NCBI GenBank assembly: GCA_963556195.1
Contig: OY744544.1
Location: 47,713,984 to 47,777,983, forward strand
DNA length: 64,000 nt
Source of the DNA: Sepiola atlantica
Taxonomy: Eukaryota > Mollusca > Cephalopoda > Sepiida > Sepiolidae
Direction of reading: 5' to 3'
This document shows, piece by piece, positions 10,222-21,705 of this stretch (its first letter is position 1; each line of letters starts with the position of its first letter). The position numbers were made by a program, and so were the translations under genes. Below the pieces are notes generated by a model. The model was not told the DNA's origin. It made no database searches and saw nothing but the letters and a program-made list of their open reading frames with translations.

Positions 10222-11600
10222 TGTTAGATTATGGGGCCCTGCATTTCTAAAAAGAGTGTAGGTCAACTAGTATGAATTGTGCACCGTGTGAAAGAAGTAG
10301 AATTAGTGCAAATCAAGTACAATTTAAGTGCAGTAATAATTTAGGACGCATGTGTGGACGTAAGAAAGATCACTTGACTTGCGCGATCTGTGACGGTGTC
10401 ATCTCGTGCAAGCTTGGTACAGTGTCATTCTCACAGTTCGGGTGACAGTGACGGAAATCTTGAGTTCAAAAGGTTAGACACAGAGTTAATTTGAGTGCAG
10501 TTATGAGATTCGTTGAAAAGTCAGGGGTCTCTGACGTCACAGATCCTTTGTGTGAAGAGTTAGTTTTTCATTCAGTTCCCGACTTTGGAAGAGAGGAGTG
10601 AATACGCTTAGCCATGTGGCTTTGAATGAGTTCCGATTTTGGAAGCGAGGAATCAACACGCATTAGCCATGTAGCTTTGTTGTGAAAGAGTTAGTTTTCA
10701 ACGACAGTTCACGATGGAAGCTCGTAATATAGAGACGTATAAGCTGGTCTCTGCAATGCGAGGTCTGTGTGAATCGCGAGAGATGGGCTAAACTTGGAAG
10801 AATGTAGCTAATTGCACCCAAGCGGTATGGATGAAAAGAAGATGTGAATGAATGGCCCGACAATGGAAACCTCTCCAATGGAACGAAGCGTGAAATAAAC
10901 CAAAATAAATCTCTCTCAAAAACCGTCTCCGAATGTCCTTGTCTTCTTGCTTGAAAACCGAATCTGCCCCTAAAACAGGTAAACCACTGCGATCACGGGC
11001 CAATGACGAAGTGAGTATGCCGGCAGACTCCACGACCAACAGCGACGAACAGAACTGCAAAGGTAACTTTCTTATATAATGTAAAAAGCTAAAAGGACTT
11101 AAAAGAACCGATATTTTAACGAAAAAAAACTAAAGAAAAACGAACTGTGTTTGATTAGTAATTGTTTAAAATGAACTTTTTTCAAGAACCGCGATTTGAA
11201 GTGTTATTGAAAAGGAGAAGTAGTTAACGAGAATTAATGTGTAAAGGTGTGGACAGTTTAAAAATTTTAAATCGCCATTCGTTAATTTGTGTTAAAAGTG
11301 AAACTTAAAGATGTGTTCAAAGTGACTCTTAAAGATGTGTTAAAATAATTTTAAAATGTGTTTAAAGAGACTCTTAAAAATGTGTTAAAATGACTTAAAA
11401 ATGTGTTTAAAATCCCCGTTTCAAAATGACTATGAAAATTGTGTTTTACAAAAAGTATTAAAGAAAAAGATTGTAACCGCTTAATGAGCCTTCCCGTAAA
11501 CTTTTCGTATTGTTTCGGTTCGGGAAAGGTTTAATTCTCATGCCTTATATAACGAATCCCCTTTTATACCGCTAATACCCTTTTTAGGGGCTATCTAACA
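10222..11600 (+). mobile_element. LTR-like unit A inside the minisatellite
   Basis: This 1,379-bp unit begins TGTTAGAT and ends ATCTAACA, an 8-bp perfect terminal inverted repeat of TG...CA form. Its interior has no transposon ORF. It shares landmarks with unit B: a GGGGCCCT box near the start, GCTAGTAT/ACTAGTATGAATTGT and an ACGTCAC box. I read it as a solo LTR or very short LTR element; the flanking 4-mers are GTTA and GATA, diverged from the AATA seen at the other insertions. Confidence 0.5.
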
Positions 11601-11977
11601 GATATATAAAACCCATTTGTAAACAAAGGTAAATATAAAAAAACTCATGTGTAAACAAAGGTAAATATAAAAAACTCATTTGTAAACAAAGGTAAATATA
11701 CAAAACTCATTTGTAAACAAAGGTAGATATAAAAACTCATTTGTAAACAAAGGTAAATATTAAAAAAACTCACCTGTAAACAAAGGTAAATATACAAAAC
11801 TTATTTGTAAAAAAGGTAAATATATAAAACTCATCTGTAAACAAAGGTAAATATACAAACATTATCTGTAAACAAAAGCAAATATATAAAACCTATGTGT
11901 AAACAAAGGTCAAGATACAAAACTCATTTGTAAACAAAAGTAAATATACAAAACTCATTTGTAAAAAAAGGTAATCA
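11601..11977 (+). repeat. 31-bp minisatellite, segment 2
   Basis: About twelve copies of the 31-bp unit, with small indels, between LTR-like units A and B. Confidence 0.9.
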
Positions 11978-13166
11978 TGTTGGATTATGAAGGGGCCCTA
12001 TAATTTGAAGAACGCTTAAGTTTGCTAGTATAAATTGTGATCTAAGTGGAATCCGCGAATTAAGTGCAGGTGGAGATGACGTGCTTTGGAAAAGTGTAAA
12101 ATTGGTGCTCATGAATGACTCATTTTGCCAAAATCAATAAATTGACAAGATTTGGTAGACATCAAAGATTTGGGGCCAACAAAGATCAGGCAAAAAGTGA
12201 CAGAGAGTACACCTATCTTATTGGGTGACACGAGACAAGGGTCTGTGACGTCACTTGTTTTGTCAAAAACTAGAGTTTAGATTCAGTTCGCTATGGGAGT
12301 TCGAGGCGAGATGTCCAAGAGATGACTCCGCACAAGGGAGCTGAAGCGAGAAGATATCCAAAGACTGTCGTCGATGGAAGCTAAAGAGCGCGAATGTCTA
12401 AAATAATGGGCTGCACTTGTAAATTTGGGTATCAAATGAGACGATTCCATCTATATCTCTCCTATCTAGTCAGGAAGAGTAGTTAAGTAAAGAAACAGAG
12501 AAACAAGCAACTGAAAGACGGCGAGTCTCTCTCAGGCATTATCAGGAAGGACCAATAAACGACCTTTATATAACTCTCTCAACATGTCTTTGGAGTTCCT
12601 TCTTTTGTCGTATCAAAGAGTCTTGATTCACAGAGAACCAATGCCCCACGTCAGATGATCAAGCAAGCTATATAAGACGAAAAAAAAGTAAAGAGTTCTT
12701 AAGAAAACCCACGACGCGAAGCTAGACGACCACAAAGACGAAGATCACGGCCAGAGGAAGAAGTGCAGAACGAAGAAGATTAAAAAGAATGTTAGGTAAA
12801 TCGGGAACTATTGTAATACAAGATAGTTTTGAGAAATCCACGTACACACACGGTTAAAAAAAAGAGTAGAAAAAAGTAGCATGTAGTTTATATCATCGTA
12901 TTATCGATGGGATGCATTTTAAAAGAAACGCACACACGCATAAATGTCCACCCACACACATTAATTGCCCGTTGAAAGAGACTCCACCACCACATCGACC
13001 CACGCGGTAAGAACAAGTAAGTAAAAATACTATAAAAAAGGACTGTCAGTTGAAAGGCTTAAAAATGCCTTAACGAACAAGTTGGTAAACGCTTCTAAAC
13101 TTTCAGATGTCGAGAAGCGTTGATTTAAAGAATTTTAAAGCCCATGAAAAAAAACATAGCGTAACA
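11978..13166 (+). mobile_element. LTR-like unit B inside the minisatellite
   Basis: A 1,189-bp unit starts TGTTGGATTATG and ends AGCGTAACA. It is alignable by eye with unit A and, inverted, with unit C: AGAACGCTTAAG, GAATCCGCGAATTAAGTGCA, TGACACGAGACAAGGG and a TGACGTCA box occur in the same order. A possible promoter/polyA stretch (ACCAATAAACGACC followed by TTTATATAACTC) lies at about 12550-12575. The right flank is AATA and the left flank ATCA. No coding capacity. Confidence 0.5.
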
Positions 13167-13418
13167 AATATACAAAACTCATTTGTATACACAGGTAAAT
13201 ATACAAAACTCATTTGTAAACAAAGGTAGATATACAAAACTCATCTGTAAACAAAGGTAAATATACAAAACTCATTAGTATACAAAGGTGAATATACCAA
13301 ACTCATTTGTACACAAAGGTAGATATACAAAACTCATTTGGAAACAAAGATAAATATACAAAACTCATCTGTAAACGAATGTCAATATACAAAACTCATT
13401 TGTATACAAAGGTTAATA
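13167..13418 (+). repeat. 31-bp minisatellite, segment 3
   Basis: About eight copies, somewhat more diverged (TGTATACAAAGG variants), between units B and C. Confidence 0.9.
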
Positions 13419-14828
13419 TGTAAAGACATGATTTAGAATATCGTTACGAATGTTTCTCGAAAACGAAACAAGTCGAAACGTTATTACGTTACTCGAAATA
13501 CGAAAATCATTCGAAACGTTGGCAAAGTTCTCGAAATAATTTAGCAATCCGTTAATTACCACACAAAGCATAATTGTTCACGAAAGTTTATCCCGGCATT
13601 TTACAATAGTTATTAAGCCTTTAAAGTGATCACCCCCAACTTATATTGTTCTTAAGATGTTTTTTCATATATGACTTCTATACTTTTCTCGACGTTTTTG
13701 AAGACTTTATAGGTTTTCTCCGACTTATACATTTTTTAAAACAACTTCTATACATTTAAAGTCTTTCTCAACACTGTATCAGATTAGGACCTGTGAGAGC
13801 GTCCTTGCCTTTTACTGGTACATTTCATTACTCGTGTCACGATGAGGCTTCCAGTGTCGTCTCCAATGGGACACTCGTTTCCTTGGGATGGGAATTCATG
13901 CGGGTGTGCGCTTCCTACAGTGCAGCCCATCGACAAACGTCTAAATGTCCTTTCACTAAAATAGAGTACAAAACTTACCTTCGATTTTTTCTCACTCTTC
14001 GCTAGTCGTCTTCGTATCCTGACCCCTCGATCGTCGTATAGATGCTGTGCTGTGTTTTTTTTTATATCTCTTCTCAACGTTTATCTATCTCCTCTCGGCG
14101 TTCTTCTATCTCTTCTTGACCGTGATAGCTCAAGGTGGTATACTTGTTCTGCGGATAAACTTTGTTTTCATGCAAAGAAGACAAACTCGGAGATCACATC
14201 TTGAGAGAGTCACGTAAATTGTTTTTATTCTTTCCTATTAAATCTGGGAGAGGGTTCACATATCTCTTTTTCTATTCACACTTGACTTACGGCTATTTCC
14301 AATCACTCTTACTCAATTATTCTTGCTGGATGATGACGGACGCAGGTCGAGTCACTTATTCGGGTCTCATTCGGGACCCCCGATTACGTTTCAGCCCATA
14401 TCGCATACGGTCTGCATCGCTGGGGAGCCATCTGCGAACTGCCTAGGTAACAGCTATCTGAAAACTTCGCTCTTCCATAATTGCTTGTCCGGTTTGCACC
14501 AGCTTCAACAACCGACTGATCTAAAAACTTGCGTCTCGACCAAAAAACAAAGACGTCAGCCCCCTTGTCTCGTGTCAACCACTCACACAACTGCCTCAAT
14601 ATCGCTTTGTTTGACTTTTCAACCCAAGCCCTTTTATGTCGGCCAATCACAGCCAAGCGTGTTTATGATTTTGAGCATGAATCATTCATGAGAACAATAT
14701 TGGCCATTTCCAAAACACATGTCATCTCAACCTGTACTTAATTCGCGGATTCAACCTATGTCACAATTCATACTAACTAACTTAAGCGTTTTTTTTTTCA
14801 AATTATAGGACCCTTTTATAATCAAACA
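13419..14828 (-). mobile_element. LTR-like unit C, inverted, inside the minisatellite
   Basis: A 1,410-bp unit runs from TGTAAAGACATG to ATCAAACA. Its minus strand matches unit B in order: GGGTCCTATAATTTGAA, CGCTTAAG, GAATCCGCGAATTAAGTACA, TGACACGAGACAAGGGG. It is therefore the same family in the opposite orientation. It is flanked on both sides by AATA, a plausible 4-bp target duplication. Open frames at 13784-14741 overlap on both strands and look like chance. Confidence 0.5.
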
Positions 14829-14913
14829 AATATATAAAACTCATCTGTAAACAAAGGTAGATATACAAAACTCATTTGTAAACAAAGGTAGATATACAAA
14901 ACTAAGGTAAATA
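14829..14913 (+). repeat. 31-bp minisatellite, segment 4
   Basis: Under three copies of the unit between unit C and the 5' LTR of the Gypsy element. It ends GGTAAATA, and the last four bases (AATA) are repeated after the 3' LTR. Confidence 0.9.
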
Positions 14914-15700
14914 TGTAAAATAATGATGCAGACATGTTGAGTAAAAACGCATAAGACGTCACGGGGAGGCTAAGGGCACGAGCCACAATAAGAAAGAAAA
15001 GACGAAGACTAGATAGATTGTCAATGAGGCTAAAAGAACAACGGAAATGAATCGGTGACCTTTGAACGAGCTCAGGTGAGTGAGGTCGACGAGTTCATTT
15101 TGGAGTATGACGTCATAAAAAAAACACTCGGTAAACTTTAAAAGAGTCAGGCGCACGAGGCCAGAATAAGAAGGTACCCGTAGTGCAAAGTCAGAAATTA
15201 AAACGGCGGTTTCAACGAAGGAAGAAGGAGCGCTTAGGTAGCAGAAGTCGAGTTGAGACGATATAGAGAAAAACTTGTCGTGGGTCAGCCCCGAAGAGAG
15301 GTACCCCTACCACAACCGAACTGCCGTAAACAACTGGCGTGGGGATCACAAGCTTCCCTAGCTTCCCTAGACTGCTACAGAACGTATTGTTGTGTTTCAT
15401 TCTAGGTCGTACGGTAAATCACTCTGCCTGGTTTTCGTGAAAATAACCTACGTTGGGTAGAGTCGAAAATTAACCGCCGTCAAGGTAAAGAAAGAGGTTT
15501 CTTCGTAAGAAGGGAAAGAACATTAATGCCAAAGGACTTTTGCTAACAAAGAAATATTTAATTATACATATGTGTATACCCAACTTACACCAGCTGGTGG
15601 TGAAGAATAAAGAAACAGAGTTTCTCGAGCACGTCTTTGTCTATATCGTTGTGTTTTGTTTGATGCTACCGGGTCCCTCAAAGAGACGGGTATTGCAACA
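14914..15700 (+). repeat. 5' LTR of the Gypsy element
   Basis: Begins TGTAAAATAATGATGCAGAC and ends CGGGTATTGCAACA. It matches 21706-22313 over the start, the ACTGCCGTAAACAACTGGCG block, the TGCCTGGTTTTCGTGAA block and the end. It is 787 bp against 608 bp for the 3' LTR, because it has extra internal stretches including one near 15150-15230. Confidence 0.85.
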
Positions 15701-15939
15701 TATAACCAAACTGGTTGCCGTGGCCTGCTATTTTTTACAAAAAATAGAACGAGATCAAACCGGGGACGCCAACCAGATAAGGTGAAAGGGGTTCTGAAGA
15801 ACGGTGAAGGAGAAGAAATCATCAAACCAGCCACTAGGAAACGATTGAAGACAACACCAGTGACCGAGAAAGAAAATAAAACTGTAGGTGACGTCTGTTT
15901 TGTTGCTGCGCGTTCTTTTTCGAGCCAGAGAGAGAGAGT

Positions 15940-16470
15940 TAGGGAAGAAGTGTACAATGGAGCATTTGGGCGACTTAATACAGACCCTAACAAGTGAGAT
16001 TAGGGATGCGGCAGCCACTGTTACGAGTTCGTGGAGGGGAAAACATTGTTAAAGAAGATCTGTCCTTTATTGAGAAAAGAAGATGGTTGGTTCGGCGCTT
16101 GGTTAGAGAAAATAAACATATATTTTCGATTAGCGGAAACGAGGGAGGACGCAAAGAGCCGCCTGTCGTTACTAGAGAGTAACGACAGGCGGCTCTGTGG
16201 GGGCATACATAGATAGATTAATGAGGGGAAACCCACAGTACACTTGGTATAATTTAAGGGATGCGTTGAGAGAATATTACAGTATTATAGATGACTCCCC
16301 AGTCGAGAATCGCAGAACTGGCGAGTATCACACAGGGAAGAATGGAAGGAGTGCAGGATGATATGCAGCGAATTATCAAACTAGCTGAAATGGTCTATGT
16401 GGGGACTGAGCAGGGCAACATTGTAGTAAAGCAACAAATAATGTTTTAAAAAAGGGCTAAGGGATGCAGA
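15940..16470 (+). pseudogene. gag-like region of the Gypsy element
   Basis: From about 15958 the plus strand reads LGDLIQTLTSEIRDAAATV in one frame and, after a frameshift near 16030, GKTLLKKICPLL and GAWLEKINIYFRLAETREDA. Amphipathic helices and a W-x3-W-x-L-like spacing suit a gag capsid start. A perfect 19-bp hairpin (16155-16196) interrupts it. I see no CCHC knuckle. Identification rests on position between the LTR and pol. Confidence 0.4.
16155..16196 (+). repeat. perfect 19-bp hairpin in the Gypsy gag region
   Basis: AGAGCCGCCTGTCGTTACT (16155-16173), the loop AGAG (16174-16177) and the exact reverse complement (16178-16196). The stem is GC-richer than its surroundings and has no mismatches, although the host element is heavily mutated. 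Confidence 0.95.
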
Positions 16471-16539
16471 TATGAAAATGGCGGTTTTACGGGATGCACC
16501 CCAATCTGTAGAAGCGGCTTATCAGAAAACTCTCACGGA

Positions 16540-18000
16540 AAGGAAGTGGAAGATTCGACTTAAACCAAATCTCGGGTGTGAACATGTACCGATGGAGATT
16601 TGCTATGATAGGAAGAGGGACACGGTGGGTCCATGTTATATAGACGGCGTGTTTAGACAACACCAGTCAAAAATTTGAATAGGAAAATAATACTGGGAAG
16701 GGACTGGCTGAGAGAAAACAGAGTCAGAATATACTTTGATTTGGGGCGCTAAGAATAAATGGAGAGTATATAGCGTTAGAAGAGGATATTCATATCTCGT
16801 CAGTAGTGAGAATAGCAGCAGGCATAACCATACAAACGCAACACATGCATACGTGCACTGCGCGGATTGGATTGAGAAACAAGATCGACAGAGTATATGG
16901 GCTGGAACAGATAATTAGTGGTCATGTCAGTAATTTGGCTGGTATATCGGTGGCCAATGCAGTGGTTAGGGTGAAGGGATCACGTAGATTTCCAGCTCTG
17001 ATTGTTAATAATACTAACCAAACAGTTACCCTAAAGCAAGGATGCCCGATAGCAAAACTTACTAGGGTATATGACATACAAGAGATTAAGCTAGCGGACA
17101 CGAGGAAGAGACAGGTTATAGATGAAGATTTGGAACAGGTAGAAGTACCGGAGAAATTCAAGTTCGAAATTAATAAATTACTGAACGAGAATAAGGATTT
17201 ATTTGTAATGTATGACAGTTATTTGGGTAGAACCAACACAGTTAAGATGAGCATAAATACAGGGACGAATGAACCCATTAAAAAGCGGCCTTATCGCACA
17301 CCACTTAAACAGCGGAAGGCTATGGACGACGCTATCGATCAGATGATCGAAGCGGGAATCGTGGAACGATCGAGAAGCCTATTGGCTTTCCGGTGGTACT
17401 AATTGAAAAAAAGGATGGGAGTAAGCGATTCTGCGTGGACTTTAGGGCCATCAATAGGATCACGAAGAGTAATGCCCACCCACTCCAGGTCATTGATGAT
17501 ATCTTATCTATGCTGGGGTCGGCAAAATATTTTTCCAAACTCGACCTGAAAAGTGGATATATTGCAGGTCTAACTGCGGGAGGCGGACAAAGAGAAAACA
17601 GCCTTTACGTGCCATCGTGGCCGTTTCAATTTAATGCCGTTTTGCCTTTCGGGCGGCCCGGGCGTATTCCAAGAATTGATGTCTATTGTATTGCAGGAGC
17701 AGGAGTCATTCGCCTTGGCATATTTACATGATATTCTGTTATTTTCCGACACTTGGAAAATATACGTAGGGTTTTAGGTAGGCTGAGAGAACATAACATA
17801 CAGTTAAAACCCACGAAGTGCGAGTTCCTTTGAACAGAAACTCAGTATTTGGAGTTTAAGATGAGCAAAAAAGGAGTACAACCGGATTACGATAAGGTTA
17901 GGGCGATAAACTTAGTGTCAACCCCAAACACAGTTAAAGAAGTAAGGGCCTTCATCGGCATGACTTCATATTACCGTCGATTCGTAAAAGATTTTTTCGG
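16540..18000 (+). pseudogene. Gypsy pol: protease edge and reverse transcriptase
   Basis: An ILGRDWL motif (about 16689-16710), typical of the end of Gypsy proteases, is followed by a linker and an RT. The frame 16806-17402 contains PYRTPLKQRKAMDDAIDQMI, the canonical RT entry. KKDGSKRFCVDFRAINRIT and SKLDLKSGY (with the first catalytic Asp) follow in the next frame, then VLPFG. The catalytic box reads YLHD (17721-17732), so the first Asp of the YxDD pair is replaced by His (CAT). At least three frameshifts are needed to join the parts. Function would be reverse transcription of the element RNA; this copy cannot do so. Confidence 0.85.
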
Positions 18001-18039
18001 ATGTAGCGGAACCATTAATTAACTTAACGAGAAAATATG

Positions 18040-18630
18040 CTCGCTTCGTGTGGAGCGAAGCATGTCAGACAACATTCGATACGTTGAAGAAGAGACTGTC
18101 AGAGTTAGTTGTGTTAGCATACCCGGACCAACACAAGGAATATAGGTTATACACGGATGCGTTAGAACGGTTCATAGGTGCTTGTCTAACGCAGCAGGTA
18201 TACGACAGGATCTATGAGAAGGAAGTAGAGAAGCCAATCTACTTTCTGTCTCACAATCTGAGTGACATCCAGAGGAGGTGGTCCACAATAGAGAGAGAGG
18301 CCTATGTAATTCATTATTCGTTACGAAAATTAAACCATTACTTACATGGAGCAACCTTTACGATACTTACGGATCATAAACCTTTAGAGTACTTATTAAA
18401 ATCCCCCATACAGAACAAGAAAATAAAGATGTGGGGCCTGGGAATAGCTGGGTATAACTGCTCGATAGAACACCTGAAGGGTAAGGATAACGTATGTGCG
18501 GATCTTTTATCGCGGGCGGTGGGAAAACCTGTAAGCGACGAAGAGAAACAGGTGGATATCGGCGACAGGAATTATGAGGTCGCCGCTATAAACTCTAGCA
18601 GGTTTGAACCAAGGGCGTTTGCGTCATAGT
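18040..18630 (+). pseudogene. Gypsy pol: RNase H domain
   Basis: The frame 18048-18629 begins WSEACQTTFDTLKKRLSE and contains YRLYTDALERFIGACLTQ, KPIYFLSHNLSDIQRRWST, EREAYVIHYSLRKLNHYLHG and ILTDHKPLEYLLKS, ending VCADLLSR. This is the usual RNase H layout of Gypsy elements. The Asp in LYTDA and the Glu in EREAY are present. It follows the RT after a frameshift near 17990-18045. Confidence 0.85.
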
Positions 18631-18809
18631 CGAATGATGGCAGTCTTTCGGGAACGCAGGAACGGCCGGGAATAGAAGGAGTATATTTGATTAGAGAACA
18701 GGAGTTAAACTCCGACATAAAGGAATTAAAAGAAATAATTAAGGATGGCCGGACCATCAAGCTAGAAAAAATTTGTTATAATAATGGACGAGGTAGTATA
18801 CTACTTATC

Positions 18810-19720
18810 TCAGCCAGCCCCTCGTTAGATGCTATGTTCCCTCTCATTTACAAAAGAAAGTTCTCGTGCAGTACCACGACGACAATAGCCATATGGGGTG
18901 GAAAAGACATTTAAAACAATTAGTCAGAAGTATTTTTGGCCGGGATTGATTAAGGAGATAGCAACGTTCGTAGGTAAGTGTATTCCGTGCCAGACAAGAA
19001 ATCTAAGGAAAAAGCAACCACATATGCAGGAATACGATACCCCATCCTTTCCTTTTGCAAAGTGGGCCCTGAATGTCACAGAACTGTATCCTACGTCACA
19101 TTCTAATAACAAATATATCGTCACGTTTATCGATATGTACAGTGGTTGGCCCGAAGCGTTTGCAGTAGCTAATAAGAAGGCAGAGACGGTGGCACATTAA
19201 TTGAGGCGATTTTCCTCAGGTCTGGGACACCTCTTCAATTGGTGACCGATAATGGTACAGAGAATGACAGATACGTTGAAAGAATTGAACGTACATCACG
19301 TGACCGCCTCGTATTATAACCTTTAAAGTAACAACAAAATCGAACGTCTACATCGAACCATAAATGACATACTAAGAAAATAGGCGACAACGAACAGTCC
19401 TGGGATCTTCACATTAACCAGATGTTAGCAGCCATTAGATTTCATGTTAGCGAATCAACGAACTTCTCACCGTTTTACTTGGTCTACAGTAAGGATGTAA
19501 TTTTTCCATTGGATAACATCCTGAGGCCACGACGGGTATTTTACGGCGATGATCATCACACAAGGGCAATCCAGGAGATGCATCGCACGTTCACATTAGT
19601 TAGGAACAACCTAAAGAAAGCGAGAAGGCGAACGATTGACAAAGCGAGTAATAATTCTAGGGAAGTGGAGTTTAAGATATGGTGTACTATAAGAATAACC
19701 GTAAAAAAGTAAATTAGACA
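18810..19720 (+). pseudogene. Gypsy pol: integrase
   Basis: A zinc-binding N-terminus can be read as HLQKK-VLVQYHDDNSH-MG across a frameshift, then QKYFWPGLIKEIATFVGKCIPCQTR. The catalytic core has ALNVTELYPTS, where the first catalytic Asp is Asn (AAT at 19072-19074). VTDNGTE keeps the second Asp (about 19243-19260), and NNKIERLHRTI keeps the Glu region near 19335. The frame is then broken by a stop (19381) and continues to 19712. DNA strand transfer by this protein would be impossible. Confidence 0.85.
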
Positions 19721-19732
19721 AACGATGTAATC

Positions 19733-20167
19733 GTGGATAAGACTGGGCCAGTATCGTATCGAATTAGGGACCAGCTGACCACTCTGGTGATTAAGGTGCA
19801 TGCCAGTCACTTGAGAAAGGCGAATGTAGATGAATGGGAATCCACGACTGGGGATAGACCTTTGAGAAGAACGGGGGTGGCAGGATCCGAGACTTTGGAG
19901 GAATCCGATGGGGAGCAACGTGAAGGACCGGGCTCAATTCATTCTGAAAGTAATTCGGATGAAGAAACACAGTCGAACGTTGAGGACGTCGATATGCGAT
20001 CGAGCCAATTTCATTCTGGGAGTAATACAGATGAGGAAACGGAATCGAACGTAGAGGATGTTGATATTCATCCTCGAGATGGCCATGCAGAGAGTCTAAC
20101 AGACGTATACACTGAGTCAAATGTCGAGGAGGTCGATGACCAGACGGGAAGTGGGTCGTGGGAGTAA
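19733..20167 (+). pseudogene. Gypsy C-terminal tail with acidic repeats
   Basis: The 144-codon frame starts in a GPY/F-like module (MDKTGPVSYRIRDQL and HASHLRKANVDEW) and then has three imperfect acidic repeats. Each repeat contains a serine-rich start, a TDEET/SDEET-like block and SNVEDVD or SNVEEVD. The tail ends at a TAA at 20165-20167. Such tails follow the integrase in many Gypsy elements; the repeat part is probably a disordered, chromatin-facing segment (inference). Confidence 0.6.
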
Positions 20168-20769
<602 letters not shown>

Positions 20770-20868
20770 GAGTTATATATATATATATATTATAATATAA
20801 AATGAAGTAATAAAATAAGGTGTCAATCAAATTTTATTAGAATTCAAAGTTCATGCAAAGCATCCTTA

Positions 20869-20917
20869 AGTCCTTAGCTCATGAGTTTTCAAAGATAATT
20901 CTTCTCTTCAGAGGACC
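20869..20917 (-). ncRNA. hammerhead-like ribozyme, left arm
   Basis: Mirror copy of 21183-21231 on the minus strand: core CTGAAGA at 20911 to 20905, with identical stems and GAA box. See the right-arm entry for the fold. Confidence 0.65.
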
Positions 20918-21182
20918 ATTACCGCAGTTATACTACTACAGGCAATAAAATTACGCTTTGAAAATATATAAAATTATATATACAAATACATAAAAATACA
21001 TAACATCAAACATATCAATCCAAAAACATACTTTTGTTGAATCCATACAGTCTATCCAGGTCATACAAGTATGTTTTTGGATTGATATGTTTGATGTTAT
21101 GTATTTTTATGTATTTGTATATATAATTTTATATATTTTCAAAGCGTAATTTTATTGCCTGTAGTAGTATAACTGCGGTAAT

Positions 21183-21231
21183 GGTCCTCTGAAGAGAAGA
21201 ATTATCTTTGAAAACTCATGAGCTAAGGACT
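21183..21231 (+). ncRNA. hammerhead-like ribozyme, right arm
   Basis: Stem I pairs GGTCCT (21183-21188) with AGGACT (21226-21231). The core is CTGAAGA (21189-21195), which is canonical CUGAUGA with the tolerant position 7 as A. Stem II is GAAGA/TCTTT around an ATTA loop, and GAA is at 21210-21212. Stem III is the near-palindromic 12-mer AACTCATGAGCT, followed by A as the NUH cleavage base (predicted cut 21225/21226). The related copy at 29963-30010 changes both sides of two stem I pairs together, supporting the fold. Confidence 0.7.
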
Positions 21232-21313
21232 TAAGGATGCTTTGCATGAACTTTGAATTCTAATAAAATTTGATTGACACCTTATTTTATTACTTCATTT
21301 TATATTATAATAT

Positions 21314-21412
21314 TAATGCTCTATCCAGTATATTGAGCTTCAGTTTTTTATCCGGATGTTTCACTAATTATAAGATATTAGTTGACGCTTATATCTTTTG
21401 TTGGATTGCTTC

Positions 21413-21456
<44 letters not shown>

Positions 21457-21705
21457 ATGTATATTCTTTCTTTGAATTTCTCTTTCTCTCTTGAACGAGA
21501 ATCGCGTAGTGATGATCGGGAGTGGCCTACCGAAGCAAATTGAACATTGAGGGTGGAGGTGACCCTACTTCGGATAAAAAGTAGTGCTGGTTAACACCAA
21601 TGATATCGGAAGATAATGTCCCTGGATTGTGGAACGACCTAATTGAAGATCGTTAATTTTTTTTTGAGGACTTCTAAAATAGCAGAAAGATTTTGGAGAA
21701 AGAAA
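21314..21705 (+). other. Gypsy 3' internal region with TA/TG microsatellite and polypurine tract
   Basis: Contains (TA)n(TG)n at about 21415-21457. A purine-rich stretch (AGCAGAAAG, then GGAGAAAGAA) lies immediately before the 3' LTR and is a good polypurine tract for plus-strand priming. Confidence 0.6.

Larger units (their letters stand above)
20787..21313. mobile_element. inverted-repeat element carrying two hammerhead ribozymes
   Basis: Two 247-bp arms (20787-21033 and 21067-21313) are inverted copies with few or no differences that I can see, separated by 33 bp. Each arm carries a complete hammerhead-like motif. The family recurs as a diverged single copy at about 29861-30150. The structure is like the terminal repeats (pLTRs) of Penelope-like elements after the coding part is lost. 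It is nested inside the Gypsy element and abuts microsatellites on both sides (TAA/TA at left, TA/TG at 21415-21457). Confidence 0.75.

Noticed and set aside
13784..14741. Several overlapping 70-122 codon frames on both strands
   Set aside because: They lie inside LTR-like unit C, have no recognisable motif and do not correspond to conserved frames in units A or B.
15540..16020. Long overlapping frames around the end of the 5' LTR (143 codons minus, 113 plus)
   Set aside because: They cross the LTR end and gag start in frames without conserved motifs; only the short gag-like stretch listed is supported.
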